A DNA stretch of 42,184 bases from an uncultured Lachnospiraceae bacterium. Lineage in GTDB: Bacteria; Bacillota; Clostridia; Lachnospirales; Lachnospiraceae. Location: positions 1 through 42,184 of the forward strand of contig CAJUAO010000023.1 of assembly GCA_910584685.1 (NCBI GenBank). Direction: 5' to 3'. A program made the translations under genes and the position numbers. The notes beneath the pieces are model-generated. The model saw only the letters and a program-made list of their open reading frames with translations, had not been told where the DNA came from and made no database searches. Of this stretch, positions 14,503-23,056 are shown piece after piece (position 1 is the stretch's first letter; every line of letters starts with the position of its first letter).

Positions 14503-15312
14503 CTATATTTTTTTAAGCAGTATCTGTACAGCTATCATCACTCCAAGATAAACAGCAAATATAATATATGCCATATAATCCGCCCTTTTATATTTAAGAG
14601 GCTTCATCTTTGTTCTTCCGTCTCCTCCTCTGTAGCACCTTGCCTCCATTGCCGTAGCCAAATCCATCGCTCTCTTTACCGCCGATACCACAAGGGGCAC
14701 AATAAGAGGTATCATTCCCTTTGCTTTCTTTAAAAAGCCTCCTGTTTCAAAATCTGCTCCTCTTGTCATCTGCGCCTTCATAATCTTGTCTGTTTCCTCT
14801 GTAAGAATGGGAATAAATCTAAAGGCTATGGACATCATCATTGCCACATCATGGACAGGCACCTTTATATAAGACAAAGGTCTGAATGCCTTCTCCAGTC
14901 CGTCGGCTATGTCTGTAGGAGTGGTGGTCAGCGTCATAAGCGAGGAGCCCATAATAAGATAAATAAGCCTTACAATAACCTTTGCGCCTCTTATAAGACC
15001 ATTGTCCGTAATCTTTATAAATCCAAGCTTAAGCAATACGTCGCCGTCTGTAAAAAACACCGTAAATACAGCGCTAAATACAAGCAGGAAAAGTATTGAC
15101 CTAAGCCCCTTTATCATATATTTAAGGGGAACACCGGAAAGCTTAATACATGCTCCTAAGAACACGGTAGCAATAATATATCCATATACCGTATCGTTTA
15201 CAAATAATGATACAAGAAAAATCATTGTGCCAAACAGCTTAACCCTTGGGTCCAGTGAATGTACCGGTGAGTCTGCCGGATAATATTGTCCTATGGTAAT
15301 ATCCCTAAGCAT
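14503..15312 (-). CDS. ecfT: ECF transporter transmembrane subunit EcfT
   Basis: Membrane scaffold coupling the two ECF ATPases to interchangeable S components. It starts IGQYYPADSPVHSLDPRVKL, the family hallmark. Hydrophobic helices follow to about residue 125. The coupling helices carry the Ala-Arg-Gly motifs MTRGADF and EARCYRGG, and a final membrane helix ends the protein. Length is 269 aa, typical. Its start overlaps the end of the fused ATPase gene by 8 bp, so the two are translationally coupled. Confidence 0.93.
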   Translation of the reverse strand: MLRDITIGQYYPADSPVHSLDPRVKLFGTMIFLVSLFVNDTVYGYIIATVFLGACIKLSGVPLKYMIKGLRSILFLLVFSAVFTVFFTDGDVLLKLGFIKITDNGLIRGAKVIVRLIYLIMGSSLMTLTTTPTDIADGLEKAFRPLSYIKVPVHDVAMMMSIAFRFIPILTEETDKIMKAQMTRGADFETGGFLKKAKGMIPLIVPLVVSAVKRAMDLATAMEARCYRGGDGRTKMKPLKYKRADYMAYIIFAVYLGVMIAVQILLKKI

Positions 15313-17290
15313 TATAACCCACCTCCAATACCTTAAGCAGCTCCTCTGCCATCCTGTCTACGGTAGTCACATGGCTGCTTAATTCTATATTTTTTTTCCT
15401 TAGCTCTGCCGCAAGATATGTGACCTGGGGAGCGGCAAGACCTATTTCCTCCAGCTCCTTATAATAGCTGAATACCTCCTCCGGCATGCCGTCATATGAT
15501 ACCTGTCCCTTATTCATTACAATAATGCGGTCTGCATACTTTGCCACATCCTCCATGCTGTGGGAGACAAGTATTATTGTTATTTTACGCTCTTTGTGAA
15601 GCCTGTCTATAAGTCCAAGTATTTCATCCCTGCCCTTAGGGTCAAGGGCTGCCGTCGGCTCGTCAAGTATAAGCACCTCTGTCTCCATAGCCAGAACTCC
15701 TGCTATTGCCACACGCCTTTTCTGTCCTCCGCTAAGCTCAAAGGGTGATTTATCCCAAAGGCTTTCATCTGCGCCTACTGCCTTAAGGGCCTCAATCGCA
15801 GTCTGCCTTGCCTCCTCCTCGCTCTTTCCAAGATTTTTGGGGCCGAACATTACATCCTCTAAAACCGTTGCCTCAAAAAGCTGGTACTCAGGATATTGGA
15901 ATACAAGGCCAACCTTTTTTCTGAGAGACGGCATTACAAAATCCTCGTCATATATATTTTTATCTCTAAATAAAAGCCTTCCCCTTTCTGCCCTTATAAG
16001 TCCGTTTAAATGCTGTATAAGAGTTGATTTTCCTGAGCCTGTATGTCCTATTATTCCTATGAACTGTCCCTCGTACAGCTTAAGGCTTATATCCTTTAAG
16101 GCATGTATGCGAAATGCAGTATCGGCGCTGTAGGTATAATTTATATGGTCTAATTCCATTATTACCTGTCGCTTTTCTTTACTTTCTGTATTTTCTGTAT
16201 TTATATTTTCCGTATATATGTTTTCTGCATTTATATTCTCTGCATTTATATTTTCTATGTTGACCTTTTCTATATTTTTTTCATGTCCTTTTCCTTTTGT
16301 TTTATCTGCATGTATACATGTCTGCCCTGTCCTGTGGCCCTCCGGCTGTACAGTTATGCTATCTGCTGCTTTTATTTTTATATATTCCTCAAGCTGCTCT
16401 ATAAACTCATCTATAGTAAGTACCCCGTCTTTAAAATTTACTCCCTTTTTCTTTAGCTTATAAGCAATTTCCGTAATCTGAGGCACATCAAGGCCAAGGC
16501 TCTTTATTTTTTCAACATTTGAAAACACCTGACGGGGAGTTCCCTGTAAGGCTATTTTTCCATTGTCCATAACAAATACCCTGTCAGCCTCTATTACCTC
16601 GTTCATGTAGTGGGTGATAAGTATAATTGTAACCTTTTCCTGCCTGTTCAGCTCCTTAAGTGTTGCAATTACCTCCCTGCGTCCGTTTGGGTCAAGCATT
16701 GCCGTGGGCTCGTCAAGAACAATGCACTTTGGCTTCATGGCCATAACTCCCGCTATCGCCACTCTCTGCTTCTGTCCGCCACTGAGCTTTGTCGGGGAAT
16801 GATGTCTGTACTCTGTCATTCCTACGTTATTTAAAGCTTTTTCTACTCTCTGCCAGATTTCCTCCGTGGGAACTCCCAGATTTTCCGGTCCAAAGCCTAC
16901 GTCCTCCTCCACTATAGTAGCAATAATCTGATTGTCAGGATTTTGAAATACCATACCTGCCTGCTGTCTGATTTTCCATAGCTTTTCGTCATCCTTTGTA
17001 TCCATTCCGCCTACATAGACGGTTCCCTCCGTAGGCATTAATATAGCGTTTATATGCTTTGCCAGCGTTGATTTTCCTGAGCCGTTATGGCCTAAAACTG
17101 CTATAAACTGCCCCGGGCTTACATCAAGGGACACTTTGTCCACCGCTCTGAAGCGTTCTGTTTCCTTACCCTCCTCGTCTATATCAACAAAATCATGTAC
17201 CAGCCCTTCTACCCTTACTATGTGGGTATAGTCCGGCTCCTCTAAGTGCAACGCCTGGGAGGCTGTCGCCTTTTTCTTTTTTCCAAACAT
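15305..17290 (-). CDS. Fused ECF transporter ATPase EcfA1-EcfA2
   Basis: Energises vitamin uptake by an ECF transporter. In most Firmicutes EcfA1 and EcfA2 are separate genes; here one 661-aa chain holds both. The first ABC domain has Walker A GHNGSGKS (67-74), Q-loop FQNPDNQ, LSGGQKQRVAIAG (169-181) and VLDEPTAMLD. The second has GHTGSGKS (415-422), FQYPEYQ, LSGGQKRRVAIAG and LDEPTAALD. The link (about 305-376) is hydrophilic with five-residue repeats. Both nucleotide sites look intact. It follows fbp by 10 bp and overlaps ecfT. An assembly error removing a stop is possible, but both halves share one clean frame. Confidence 0.92.
   Translation of the reverse strand: MFGKKKKATASQALHLEEPDYTHIVRVEGLVHDFVDIDEEGKETERFRAVDKVSLDVSPGQFIAVLGHNGSGKSTLAKHINAILMPTEGTVYVGGMDTKDDEKLWKIRQQAGMVFQNPDNQIIATIVEEDVGFGPENLGVPTEEIWQRVEKALNNVGMTEYRHHSPTKLSGGQKQRVAIAGVMAMKPKCIVLDEPTAMLDPNGRREVIATLKELNRQEKVTIILITHYMNEVIEADRVFVMDNGKIALQGTPRQVFSNVEKIKSLGLDVPQITEIAYKLKKKGVNFKDGVLTIDEFIEQLEEYIKIKAADSITVQPEGHRTGQTCIHADKTKGKGHEKNIEKVNIENINAENINAENIYTENINTENTESKEKRQVIMELDHINYTYSADTAFRIHALKDISLKLYEGQFIGIIGHTGSGKSTLIQHLNGLIRAERGRLLFRDKNIYDEDFVMPSLRKKVGLVFQYPEYQLFEATVLEDVMFGPKNLGKSEEEARQTAIEALKAVGADESLWDKSPFELSGGQKRRVAIAGVLAMETEVLILDEPTAALDPKGRDEILGLIDRLHKERKITIILVSHSMEDVAKYADRIIVMNKGQVSYDGMPEEVFSYYKELEEIGLAAPQVTYLAAELRKKNIELSSHVTTVDRMAEELLKVLEVGYNA
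16184..16255 (-). repeat. 15-bp coding repeat in the EcfA1-EcfA2 linker
   Basis: About five tandem units related to GAAAATATAAATGCA encode ENINA, ENINA, ENIYT, ENINT and ENTE (residues 346-369). Such a repeat can expand or contract in steps of five residues without breaking the frame. Confidence 0.85.
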
Positions 17291-17300
17291 TTCTTTCCTC

Positions 17301-19280
17301 CTACAATATACCGTCCTCGTATGCCTTTACAAGGATTTTCAAGTCCTCTATAACCTCATGAAGCTCTGCTCCCACATCAGTATCAGCTACCATTACACGC
17401 TCCGGCATTGCCTCTGTAATCTTCATTTTCGGCGCTATTTTATATTGCTTGTTCTCAATGCTCTGTCCTGCAAGGAGCGCCTCATTTTTCTCCGTATTAA
17501 TATTATGCTCTGCCAGCGCAAGATGATGAGAATTATATATAAGTGTATATCCTGCTATGCCTGTTCTTGTTCTGTATGCTTTAGAAATGCCGCCGTCGAT
17601 AACATACAGCTTTCCGTTTGCCTTTACGGGACTTTCACCGTCCTTTAGCTTTACAGGCACATGACCGTTAATAATATGTGAGCTTGCAGGATTTAAACCA
17701 AACTCGTCAAATATTTTATCACATATATCCTCTCTGTTGCTCAGAGCGTAATATGGATTGAAAACCTCTATTCTTGCATCCTTATCGTCTATAAAATAAT
17801 TTTCAAAGGCTGCCATCTTGCTTTTACCGTACACGGAGGAATTTCGTCCGCACCACAGATACCACATAAAATCAACTGACGATTCGTCGCCTCCATAATA
17901 TGCGTTTTTAGCAACCTTATTTATATGGTCAAGCATGTTTCTTCCTTTAAATACGCCTGAGTTAAAGTGTACCTCTGTAAAGGAGCCGTCTACATTCATA
18001 GGTATGCAGCCGTGATACAAAAGATTTGAATTGCAGCAGCAATACATTGAGCCGTTTGTATAAAGGAACTCAACATGCCTGTTTAAAAGCTCGCTATGCT
18101 TAAAGGACGCCGCAAGCGCATTTAAAAGCTCCTTTTCCCCATCTGTAAGCTCCAGAGGATTTTCAGGATTGATTGTAGGAAAGGATGTATCGTTAAGCTT
18201 ATATATCCTGCCCTCTATATCTACTGTAAAGTCCTCATAGTTAATACGCTCAAGAATATTCCTGTCGTCCATATAGTATTCGGGATGTCTCTTTATTATC
18301 TGTCCCTCCAGCTTAAACTGGATAATGGCTATAGCCTTGTGCATCTTTGCCGCAAGCTTCACGTCTACATTGTCAAATTCATTTTCATCAAGAGTCTTTG
18401 GCGCAAATGATTTACATTCATCATCCTTATATACGCTTGACGCAAACATTGACAGAGGACGCATATTTATACCGTAGCCGTCCTCAAGGACATCAAAATT
18501 ATTATAGCTTACAGCTATACGCACTACATTTGCCACAAGGGCAAGATTGCCGCAGGCTGCTCCCATCCATGATATATCGTGATTGCCCCACTGAATATCC
18601 ACATCAGGGAAATTTATGAGCTCATTCATTATAATATCCGCCCTTGGACCCCTGTCAAAAATATCTCCTATAATATGAAGCTTATCTACAGCCAGCTGCT
18701 GCGCAAGCACGCACAAATGTATTATAAACTGATTTCCTGCGTTTGTATCCACAATAGAGTTTACTATCTCATCAAAGTACCTCTTTTTATCCCTGTCTGT
18801 AGTATCTACATTTAAAAGCTCGTCTATTGCATAGGAATAATCTGCCGGAAGCTTTTTACGCACCTTTGAGCGCGTATACTTTGAGGATAGCTCCTTACAC
18901 AGCTTTATAAGCCTGTATATGGTAATCTTTTGGACAACGGGCTTTAAGCCCTCCCTGCCAAATTCCTTTAAGGTTTCCTCAGGAAAATAGACAAGCTGCG
19001 CCAAATCCTCCATTTCCTCCTCTGTCATAGAGTCGCTTAGAAGCATGGTTATCTTATCTCTTATTGTTCCTGACGCGCTTCTTAAAAGATTCAAAAATGC
19101 CTCATACTCTCCGTGGAGGTCGCTGAAAAAATATTCTGTTCCCTTTGGGAGACTTAATATAGAGCTTAAATTTATTATTTCACTCTTTGCCGCCGCAGCG
19201 TTCGGATATTTTTCTGCCAGCAGCCTTAAGTACTTTTTATCTATCTTTACTGATAATTCCCTGCTGTAATCATTTGGCAT
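17301..19280 (-). CDS. fbp: Fructose-1,6-bisphosphatase, class III
   Basis: Gluconeogenic phosphatase converting fructose 1,6-bisphosphate to fructose 6-phosphate. This Firmicute-specific class uses a metallophosphoesterase fold. Metal-binding motifs are visible in order: YFFSDLHGEYEAF near residue 52, IIGDIFDRGPRAD near 205, WGNHDISWMGAA near 235 and INGHVPVK near 535. Length is 659 aa, about 640-670 being usual. It lies 26 bp after the nucleotidyltransferase-like gene and 10 bp before the fused ECF ATPase, so it may lead the ECF-cdd transcript. Confidence 0.96.
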   Translation of the reverse strand: MPNDYSRELSVKIDKKYLRLLAEKYPNAAAAKSEIINLSSILSLPKGTEYFFSDLHGEYEAFLNLLRSASGTIRDKITMLLSDSMTEEEMEDLAQLVYFPEETLKEFGREGLKPVVQKITIYRLIKLCKELSSKYTRSKVRKKLPADYSYAIDELLNVDTTDRDKKRYFDEIVNSIVDTNAGNQFIIHLCVLAQQLAVDKLHIIGDIFDRGPRADIIMNELINFPDVDIQWGNHDISWMGAACGNLALVANVVRIAVSYNNFDVLEDGYGINMRPLSMFASSVYKDDECKSFAPKTLDENEFDNVDVKLAAKMHKAIAIIQFKLEGQIIKRHPEYYMDDRNILERINYEDFTVDIEGRIYKLNDTSFPTINPENPLELTDGEKELLNALAASFKHSELLNRHVEFLYTNGSMYCCCNSNLLYHGCIPMNVDGSFTEVHFNSGVFKGRNMLDHINKVAKNAYYGGDESSVDFMWYLWCGRNSSVYGKSKMAAFENYFIDDKDARIEVFNPYYALSNREDICDKIFDEFGLNPASSHIINGHVPVKLKDGESPVKANGKLYVIDGGISKAYRTRTGIAGYTLIYNSHHLALAEHNINTEKNEALLAGQSIENKQYKIAPKMKITEAMPERVMVADTDVGAELHEVIEDLKILVKAYEDGIL

Positions 19281-19306
19281 TATTTTCCCTCTCTTTCCTT
19301 ATATTG

Positions 19307-19975
19307 CTAATCACTGCATTTGAAATATTTTACTACACATAGCTTATCAATGCAAGAAATTAGGTGAAAATTAGTACCGTATTTTATATCCCTCAAAACC
19401 ATTTGCTGTACTAATGTTTCATTTATGTTTATGTTAGCCAAATGGTCACTAATAAGAAAATCATTTCTATATAATTTTCCCAGCGCCTGCACCTGAACAA
19501 ACCAAAATCTGTCTATATTAGCTAAAGGCCATTTTTCATTATCTTTTTCAATGAATGTATTTGATATTGCTATAATATTATTTACATTGTCATCATATAT
19601 AAATTCAAAGCTTAAGTCATAACGCATACCATTCCGTAAAATAATCCGATACATGGTATTTTCCGGAATGTATACAAGTCCTAAACAATAATCTCTTGTT
19701 ATTCCGTATCTGTCAAGCATTTTTACATATTGTTCCTTTGTAATAGTATCTTTAGAAGACAGCTTAACCATTACAGACATGTCAATATCACTTAAAACAT
19801 CGTGGTAGCTTATTTCTACTGCCTGTTTAGCCATTTTATATATATAATCCTTGTCTTGTGTCTTTTCAATAACAATATTTTTAATTTTCACTGCGCTTGT
19901 TTCCGGAAGTGAGAAAATTTTATCGATTTTTGTTTTTAATTCCTGATAAATAATATTTTTATTTATTTCTATCAT
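19307..19975 (-). CDS. Nucleotidyltransferase-like protein, possibly 3'-truncated
   Basis: Function uncertain. SYHDVLSDIDMSVMVKL near residue 80 resembles the metal-binding hSDxD core of nucleotidyltransferases such as aminoglycoside adenylyltransferases. The conserved-looking C-terminal segment FWFVQVQALGKLYRNDFLI is followed by LVQQMVLRDIKYGTNFH. After that point the sequence becomes Cys-rich and stops within 20 residues, as though the natural end were lost. Length is 222 aa. GAGAGG lies 6 nt before the ATG. It lies between a 53-codon frame and fbp. A role in drug modification or as a toxin-antitoxin-type nucleotidyltransferase would be speculative. Confidence 0.5.
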   Translation of the reverse strand: MIEINKNIIYQELKTKIDKIFSLPETSAVKIKNIVIEKTQDKDYIYKMAKQAVEISYHDVLSDIDMSVMVKLSSKDTITKEQYVKMLDRYGITRDYCLGLVYIPENTMYRIILRNGMRYDLSFEFIYDDNVNNIIAISNTFIEKDNEKWPLANIDRFWFVQVQALGKLYRNDFLISDHLANININETLVQQMVLRDIKYGTNFHLISCIDKLCVVKYFKCSD

Positions 19976-19985
19976 TATATCCCTC

Positions 19986-20147
19986 TCAATATATTGCCGC
20001 TGCTTTTACCCCAATCAGCTTAAACATTATCCTGTATCTATAATCGAGTAGGGGAGCTTTTTCTCCATACTCGCCGCGCGGGGCGCACGTTGTGTAAGCA
20101 ACAATTTCATCTGTTCGCCCCTGTGCATAAAAGAAAAACGGAATCAT
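19986..20147 (-). CDS. Small 53-aa frame between rplQ and the nucleotidyltransferase-like gene
   Basis: I do not recognise it. An ATG at 20147 inside the rplQ terminator opens a frame reading MIPFFFYAQGRTDEIVAY near its start and RIMFKLIGVKAAAIY at its end. The composition is protein-like and the region is more GC-rich than its flanks. The stop lies 10 bp before the start of the nucleotidyltransferase-like gene. There is no good ribosome binding site, so it may be the C-terminal remnant of a larger gene whose 5' part was lost. Confidence 0.4.
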   Translation of the reverse strand: MIPFFFYAQGRTDEIVAYTTCAPRGEYGEKAPLLDYRYRIMFKLIGVKAAAIY

Positions 20148-20172
20148 GCAACCACAATTCCGTTTTCCTTTT
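20131..20172 (-). terminator. Intrinsic terminator of the rpmJ-rplQ unit
   Basis: On the minus strand AAAACGGAAT pairs with ATTCCGTTTT around a 12-nt loop, followed by TCTTTTAT. It is 19 bp after the rplQ stop. Confidence 0.85.
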
Positions 20173-20190
20173 ATATAAATGTCTTTATAC

Positions 20191-20721
20191 CTATACTAAC
20201 TCAAGTAATACTTCCATTGCTGCATCGCCTTTTCTCTGACCAATCTTAACGATTCTTGTATATCCGCCGTTACGGTCTGCATACTTTGGTCCGTACTCTG
20301 AGAACAGCTTATCGCAAAGGTCAACCTTCTTTGCATCCTTCTTTCTGCCGTCTGCCGGTACCTCTGTTACACTGTAAAGAACCTTAAGCATCTGACGTCT
20401 TGCATGAAGCCTTGAAGGCATATCCTTCTTTATCTTCTTGTCAACAGTCTGGAACTTTGTAACCTTCTTACCGTCTACAACTTCCTTTACTCTCTTGCCG
20501 TCCTTGTCCTTCACAGGAACCTTTGCCTGTACGGTAACCTCCTCAAAGTTGTCCTTTTCCTTTACGGCAAGAGCGATTAAATGCTCTGCTACCTTACGGA
20601 TTTCCTTAGCCTTTGACTCTGTTGTAACTATCTTACCGTTTGCAAGCAGGCTTGTCACCTGTGCTCTGATTAACGCCTTTCTCTGTGCAGATGTTCTGCT
20701 AAGCTTTCTATATCCAGCCAT
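20191..20721 (-). CDS. rplQ: 50S ribosomal protein L17 (long form)
   Basis: Large-subunit protein near the exit tunnel. It starts MAGYRKLSRTSAQRKALIRA, the family hallmark, with LLANGKIVTTESKAKEIRKV following. The length of 176 aa exceeds the usual 115-130. The excess is a Lys-rich insertion, roughly residues 64-105 (PVKDKDGKRVKEVVDGKKV and onward), before the conserved ARRQMLKVLYS segment. Similar insertions occur in Lachnospiraceae L17 (from memory). It is the last gene of the unit, 164 bp after rpoA, with a palindrome in the gap and a terminator behind it. Confidence 0.95.
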   Translation of the reverse strand: MAGYRKLSRTSAQRKALIRAQVTSLLANGKIVTTESKAKEIRKVAEHLIALAVKEKDNFEEVTVQAKVPVKDKDGKRVKEVVDGKKVTKFQTVDKKIKKDMPSRLHARRQMLKVLYSVTEVPADGRKKDAKKVDLCDKLFSEYGPKYADRNGGYTRIVKIGQRKGDAAMEVLLELV

Positions 20722-20794
20722 TTTTTATAAACTCCTTTCCTTAAGACAATCTACATATCGCACTTACCTTATGTACATGCTTTACATAGACTGC

Positions 20795-20837
20795 AGTGTA
20801 AAAATATCAGATATTTTATATTAAATATTTTTACACT
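20795..20837. repeat. Palindrome between rpoA and rplQ
   Basis: Perfect 13-bp arms AGTGTAAAAATAT and ATATTTTTACACT surround a 17-bp AT-rich centre. The outer ends resemble those of the 60-bp palindrome upstream of metG. It may form a hairpin in the rpoA-rplQ message or be a miniature repeat. Confidence 0.6.
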
Positions 20838-20885
20838 ATGCCCGCACTCTTCGGTTTTACCGGACACCTGTATTTATTTAACTTC

Positions 20886-21848
20886 TTAGTTATCGCTGTC
20901 AGACTTTAACGAAAGGCCAAGCTCCTTAAGCTTTGCTAAAACCTCCTCAAGGGACTTGCGTCCAAGGTTTCTGACTTTCATCATATCCTCTGAGCTTTTA
21001 TTTGTAAGCTCCTCTACTGTATTGATGCCTGCCCTCTTTAAACAGTTGTATGAACGAACTGAAAGCTCAAGCTCATCAATGTTCATCTCAAGAACCTTTT
21101 CCTTCTCATTTTCTTCCTTTTCTACCATAATTTCTGCCGTTTTGGCATTCTCGGAAAGGTCGATAAATAAGTTAAGATGCTCGCTTAATACCTTAGCTGC
21201 AAGGCTTACCGCATCATCCGGAGCTAAGGTGCCGTTTGTATATACATCTAAAGTAAGCTTATCAAAATCTGTAATCTGACCTACACGGGTATTCTGAATA
21301 GCAAGATTTACACGCTCTACCGGCGTATAGATAGAATCCACGGCAATCATTCCTATTGGAAGCTCGTCGTTTTTATTCTTATCTGCACTTACATATCCTC
21401 TTCCTCTTGTGATAGTCAGTTCCATGTTTAACTTGCTATCAGCACCACCATTAAGTGTTGCAATAACCAAATCAGGATTTAATATTTCGATATCAGCATC
21501 TGTCTGAATGTCTGCCGCCGTAACAACACCTTCACCGCTGAATTCGATGTAAGCTGTTTTAGGTTCATTTGTATCACTGCTGTTCTTTATCGCCAGACTC
21601 TTAATGTTCATAATGATTTCCGTTACATCTTCCTTTACCCCCGGAATTGAACTGAACTCATGAAGAACACCGTCTATCTTAATCTGGCTGACAGCAGCTC
21701 CAGGTAACGAAGAAAGCATAATTCTTCTAAGTGAATTACCAAGTGTTGTACCATAACCTCTCTCAAGAGGTTCTACTACAAATTTACCATATCTGTTGTC
21801 TTCTGAGATTTCAACAATCTCAATATTTGGTTTTTCAAAATCGAACAC
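20886..21848 (-). CDS. rpoA: RNA polymerase alpha subunit
   Basis: Assembles the polymerase core and contacts activators and UP elements. The N-terminal dimerisation domain (about 1-230) has the motif GYGTTLGNSLRRIMLSSLPG near residue 32. The C-terminal DNA-binding domain (about 250-312) has LELSVRSYNCLKRAGINTV and VRNLGRKSLEEVLAKL. Length is 320 aa, typical. It follows rpsD by 34 bp. Confidence 0.98.
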   Translation of the reverse strand: MFDFEKPNIEIVEISEDNRYGKFVVEPLERGYGTTLGNSLRRIMLSSLPGAAVSQIKIDGVLHEFSSIPGVKEDVTEIIMNIKSLAIKNSSDTNEPKTAYIEFSGEGVVTAADIQTDADIEILNPDLVIATLNGGADSKLNMELTITRGRGYVSADKNKNDELPIGMIAVDSIYTPVERVNLAIQNTRVGQITDFDKLTLDVYTNGTLAPDDAVSLAAKVLSEHLNLFIDLSENAKTAEIMVEKEENEKEKVLEMNIDELELSVRSYNCLKRAGINTVEELTNKSSEDMMKVRNLGRKSLEEVLAKLKELGLSLKSDSDN

Positions 21849-21882
21849 TATAAAGCCCCTCCTTCTTTGGATTCATGCCGGA

Positions 21883-22476
21883 TTATTTTGAATATAACTC
21901 GACGATTAACATTTCGTTAACAGGAACGTCAATAGCCTCTCTTGTAGGCAACTGCTTTACAGTTCCCTTAAGGGCTTCATGGTCAGCCTCTAACCAGTCA
22001 GGAACAAGTCTTCCCTCTGTCACCTCAAGTATATCCTTATATCTCTGAGAGCTTTTGCTCTTTTCCCTTATTTCAATAACATCTCCGGCTTTTACAAGGT
22101 ATGAAGGGATATTTACACACTTGCCGTTTACTAAAACGTGCTTGTGGTCAACTATCTGTCTTGCCTCACGTCTTGTTCTTCCATAACCTAAACGGAAGAT
22201 AACATTGTCAAGTCTTGTCTCAAGTAAAACCATAAGATTTTCACCAGTAAGACCCTGCATTCTGTCAGCCTTCTTAAAGTAATTTCTGAAAGGCTTTTCC
22301 AACACGCCATATATAAATTTAGCCTTCTGCTTTTCCCTAAGCTGAAGTCCATACTCGCTAACCTTTCTGTTAGCTCTCTTTAATTCTCTATTTGATTTCT
22401 TATCAACTCCTAAGTAGATAGGATCAAGACCAAGTGATCTGCATCTCTTAAGAACCGGAACTCTATTAACTGCCAT
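21883..22476 (-). CDS. rpsD: 30S ribosomal protein S4
   Basis: Primary 16S rRNA binder of the 5' domain, important for decoding accuracy; also a known autoregulator in Firmicutes. The N-terminus (MAVNRVPVLKRCRSLGLDP) lacks the four-Cys zinc knuckle, so this is the zinc-free form. The S4 RNA-binding domain is RLDNVIFRLGYGRTRREARQ near residue 88, followed by VLVNGKCVNIPS. Length is 197 aa. It lies between rpsK and rpoA as in the canonical alpha operon. Confidence 0.97.
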   Translation of the reverse strand: MAVNRVPVLKRCRSLGLDPIYLGVDKKSNRELKRANRKVSEYGLQLREKQKAKFIYGVLEKPFRNYFKKADRMQGLTGENLMVLLETRLDNVIFRLGYGRTRREARQIVDHKHVLVNGKCVNIPSYLVKAGDVIEIREKSKSSQRYKDILEVTEGRLVPDWLEADHEALKGTVKQLPTREAIDVPVNEMLIVELYSK

Positions 22477-22502
22477 TTATTCTTACCTCCTATCAGATTA
22501 AA

Positions 22503-22895
22503 TCAGACTCTACGACGCTTTGGCGGTCTGCAGCCATTGTGTGGAACAGGAGTAACATCCTTAATGCTTGTTACCTCAATACCACATGCAGAAAGAGCAC
22601 GAATAGCTGCCTCTCTTCCTGAGCCTGGTCCCTTTACCATAACGTCAACATACTTTAATCCATGTACTAAAGCAGCCTTTGCCGCTGTTTCTGCAGCCAT
22701 CTGCGCTGCGTAAGGAGTAGATTTCTTTGAACCTCTAAAACCAAGACCACCGGCACTTGCCCATGATAAAGCATTTCCTTCATTGTCTGTCAATGTAACT
22801 ATTGTATTGTTAAATGACGACTGGATATGTGCCTGTCCCCGTTCAACGTTTTTCTTAACACGCTTTTTTGTCACTTTTTTTGTAACTTTAGCCAT
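22503..22895 (-). CDS. rpsK: 30S ribosomal protein S11
   Basis: Small-subunit platform protein near the Shine-Dalgarno helix. The 130-aa sequence shows IQSSFNNTIVTLTDNEGN near residue 24 and the C-terminal signature PVPHNGCRPPKRRRV. It is separated from rpsM by an unusually long 161-bp gap that contains a partial copy of the rpsM 3' end. Confidence 0.97.
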   Translation of the reverse strand: MAKVTKKVTKKRVKKNVERGQAHIQSSFNNTIVTLTDNEGNALSWASAGGLGFRGSKKSTPYAAQMAAETAAKAALVHGLKYVDVMVKGPGSGREAAIRALSACGIEVTSIKDVTPVPHNGCRPPKRRRV

Positions 22896-23005
22896 TTTTA
22901 AACTAACCTCTTCCTTTCATATATTCACCCAATCCGCCTGTGTGATTATTTTGCAGATTGTACTAAAATGCCACTGTACGCTGAAGCCAGCACCACAATA
23001 TTAAT

Positions 23006-23034
23006 TTATTTCTTCTTATTAGCTACAGTACGCT
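23006..23034 (-). pseudogene. Partial duplicate of the rpsM 3' end
   Basis: These 29 bp match the last codons and stop of rpsM (23057-23085) with three differences. Both encode RTVANKKK then a stop. The differences are GTA/GTG, AAT/AAC and TAA/TAG, all silent. The upstream part of the gene is missing; the palindrome GTACGCTTAGCGTAC marks the boundary at 23028-23042. Confidence 0.8.
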
Positions 23035-23056
23035 AAGCGTACATTACAATGCTAAC

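Noticed and set aside
15002..15283. Plus-strand frames opposite ecfT and the fused ATPase
   Set aside because: Shadow frames with no ribosome binding site or family pattern; the minus-strand genes explain the region.
20438..20824. 128-codon plus-strand frame
   Set aside because: Lies opposite rplQ and the palindrome; no ribosome binding site and low-complexity Ser/Phe/Leu composition.
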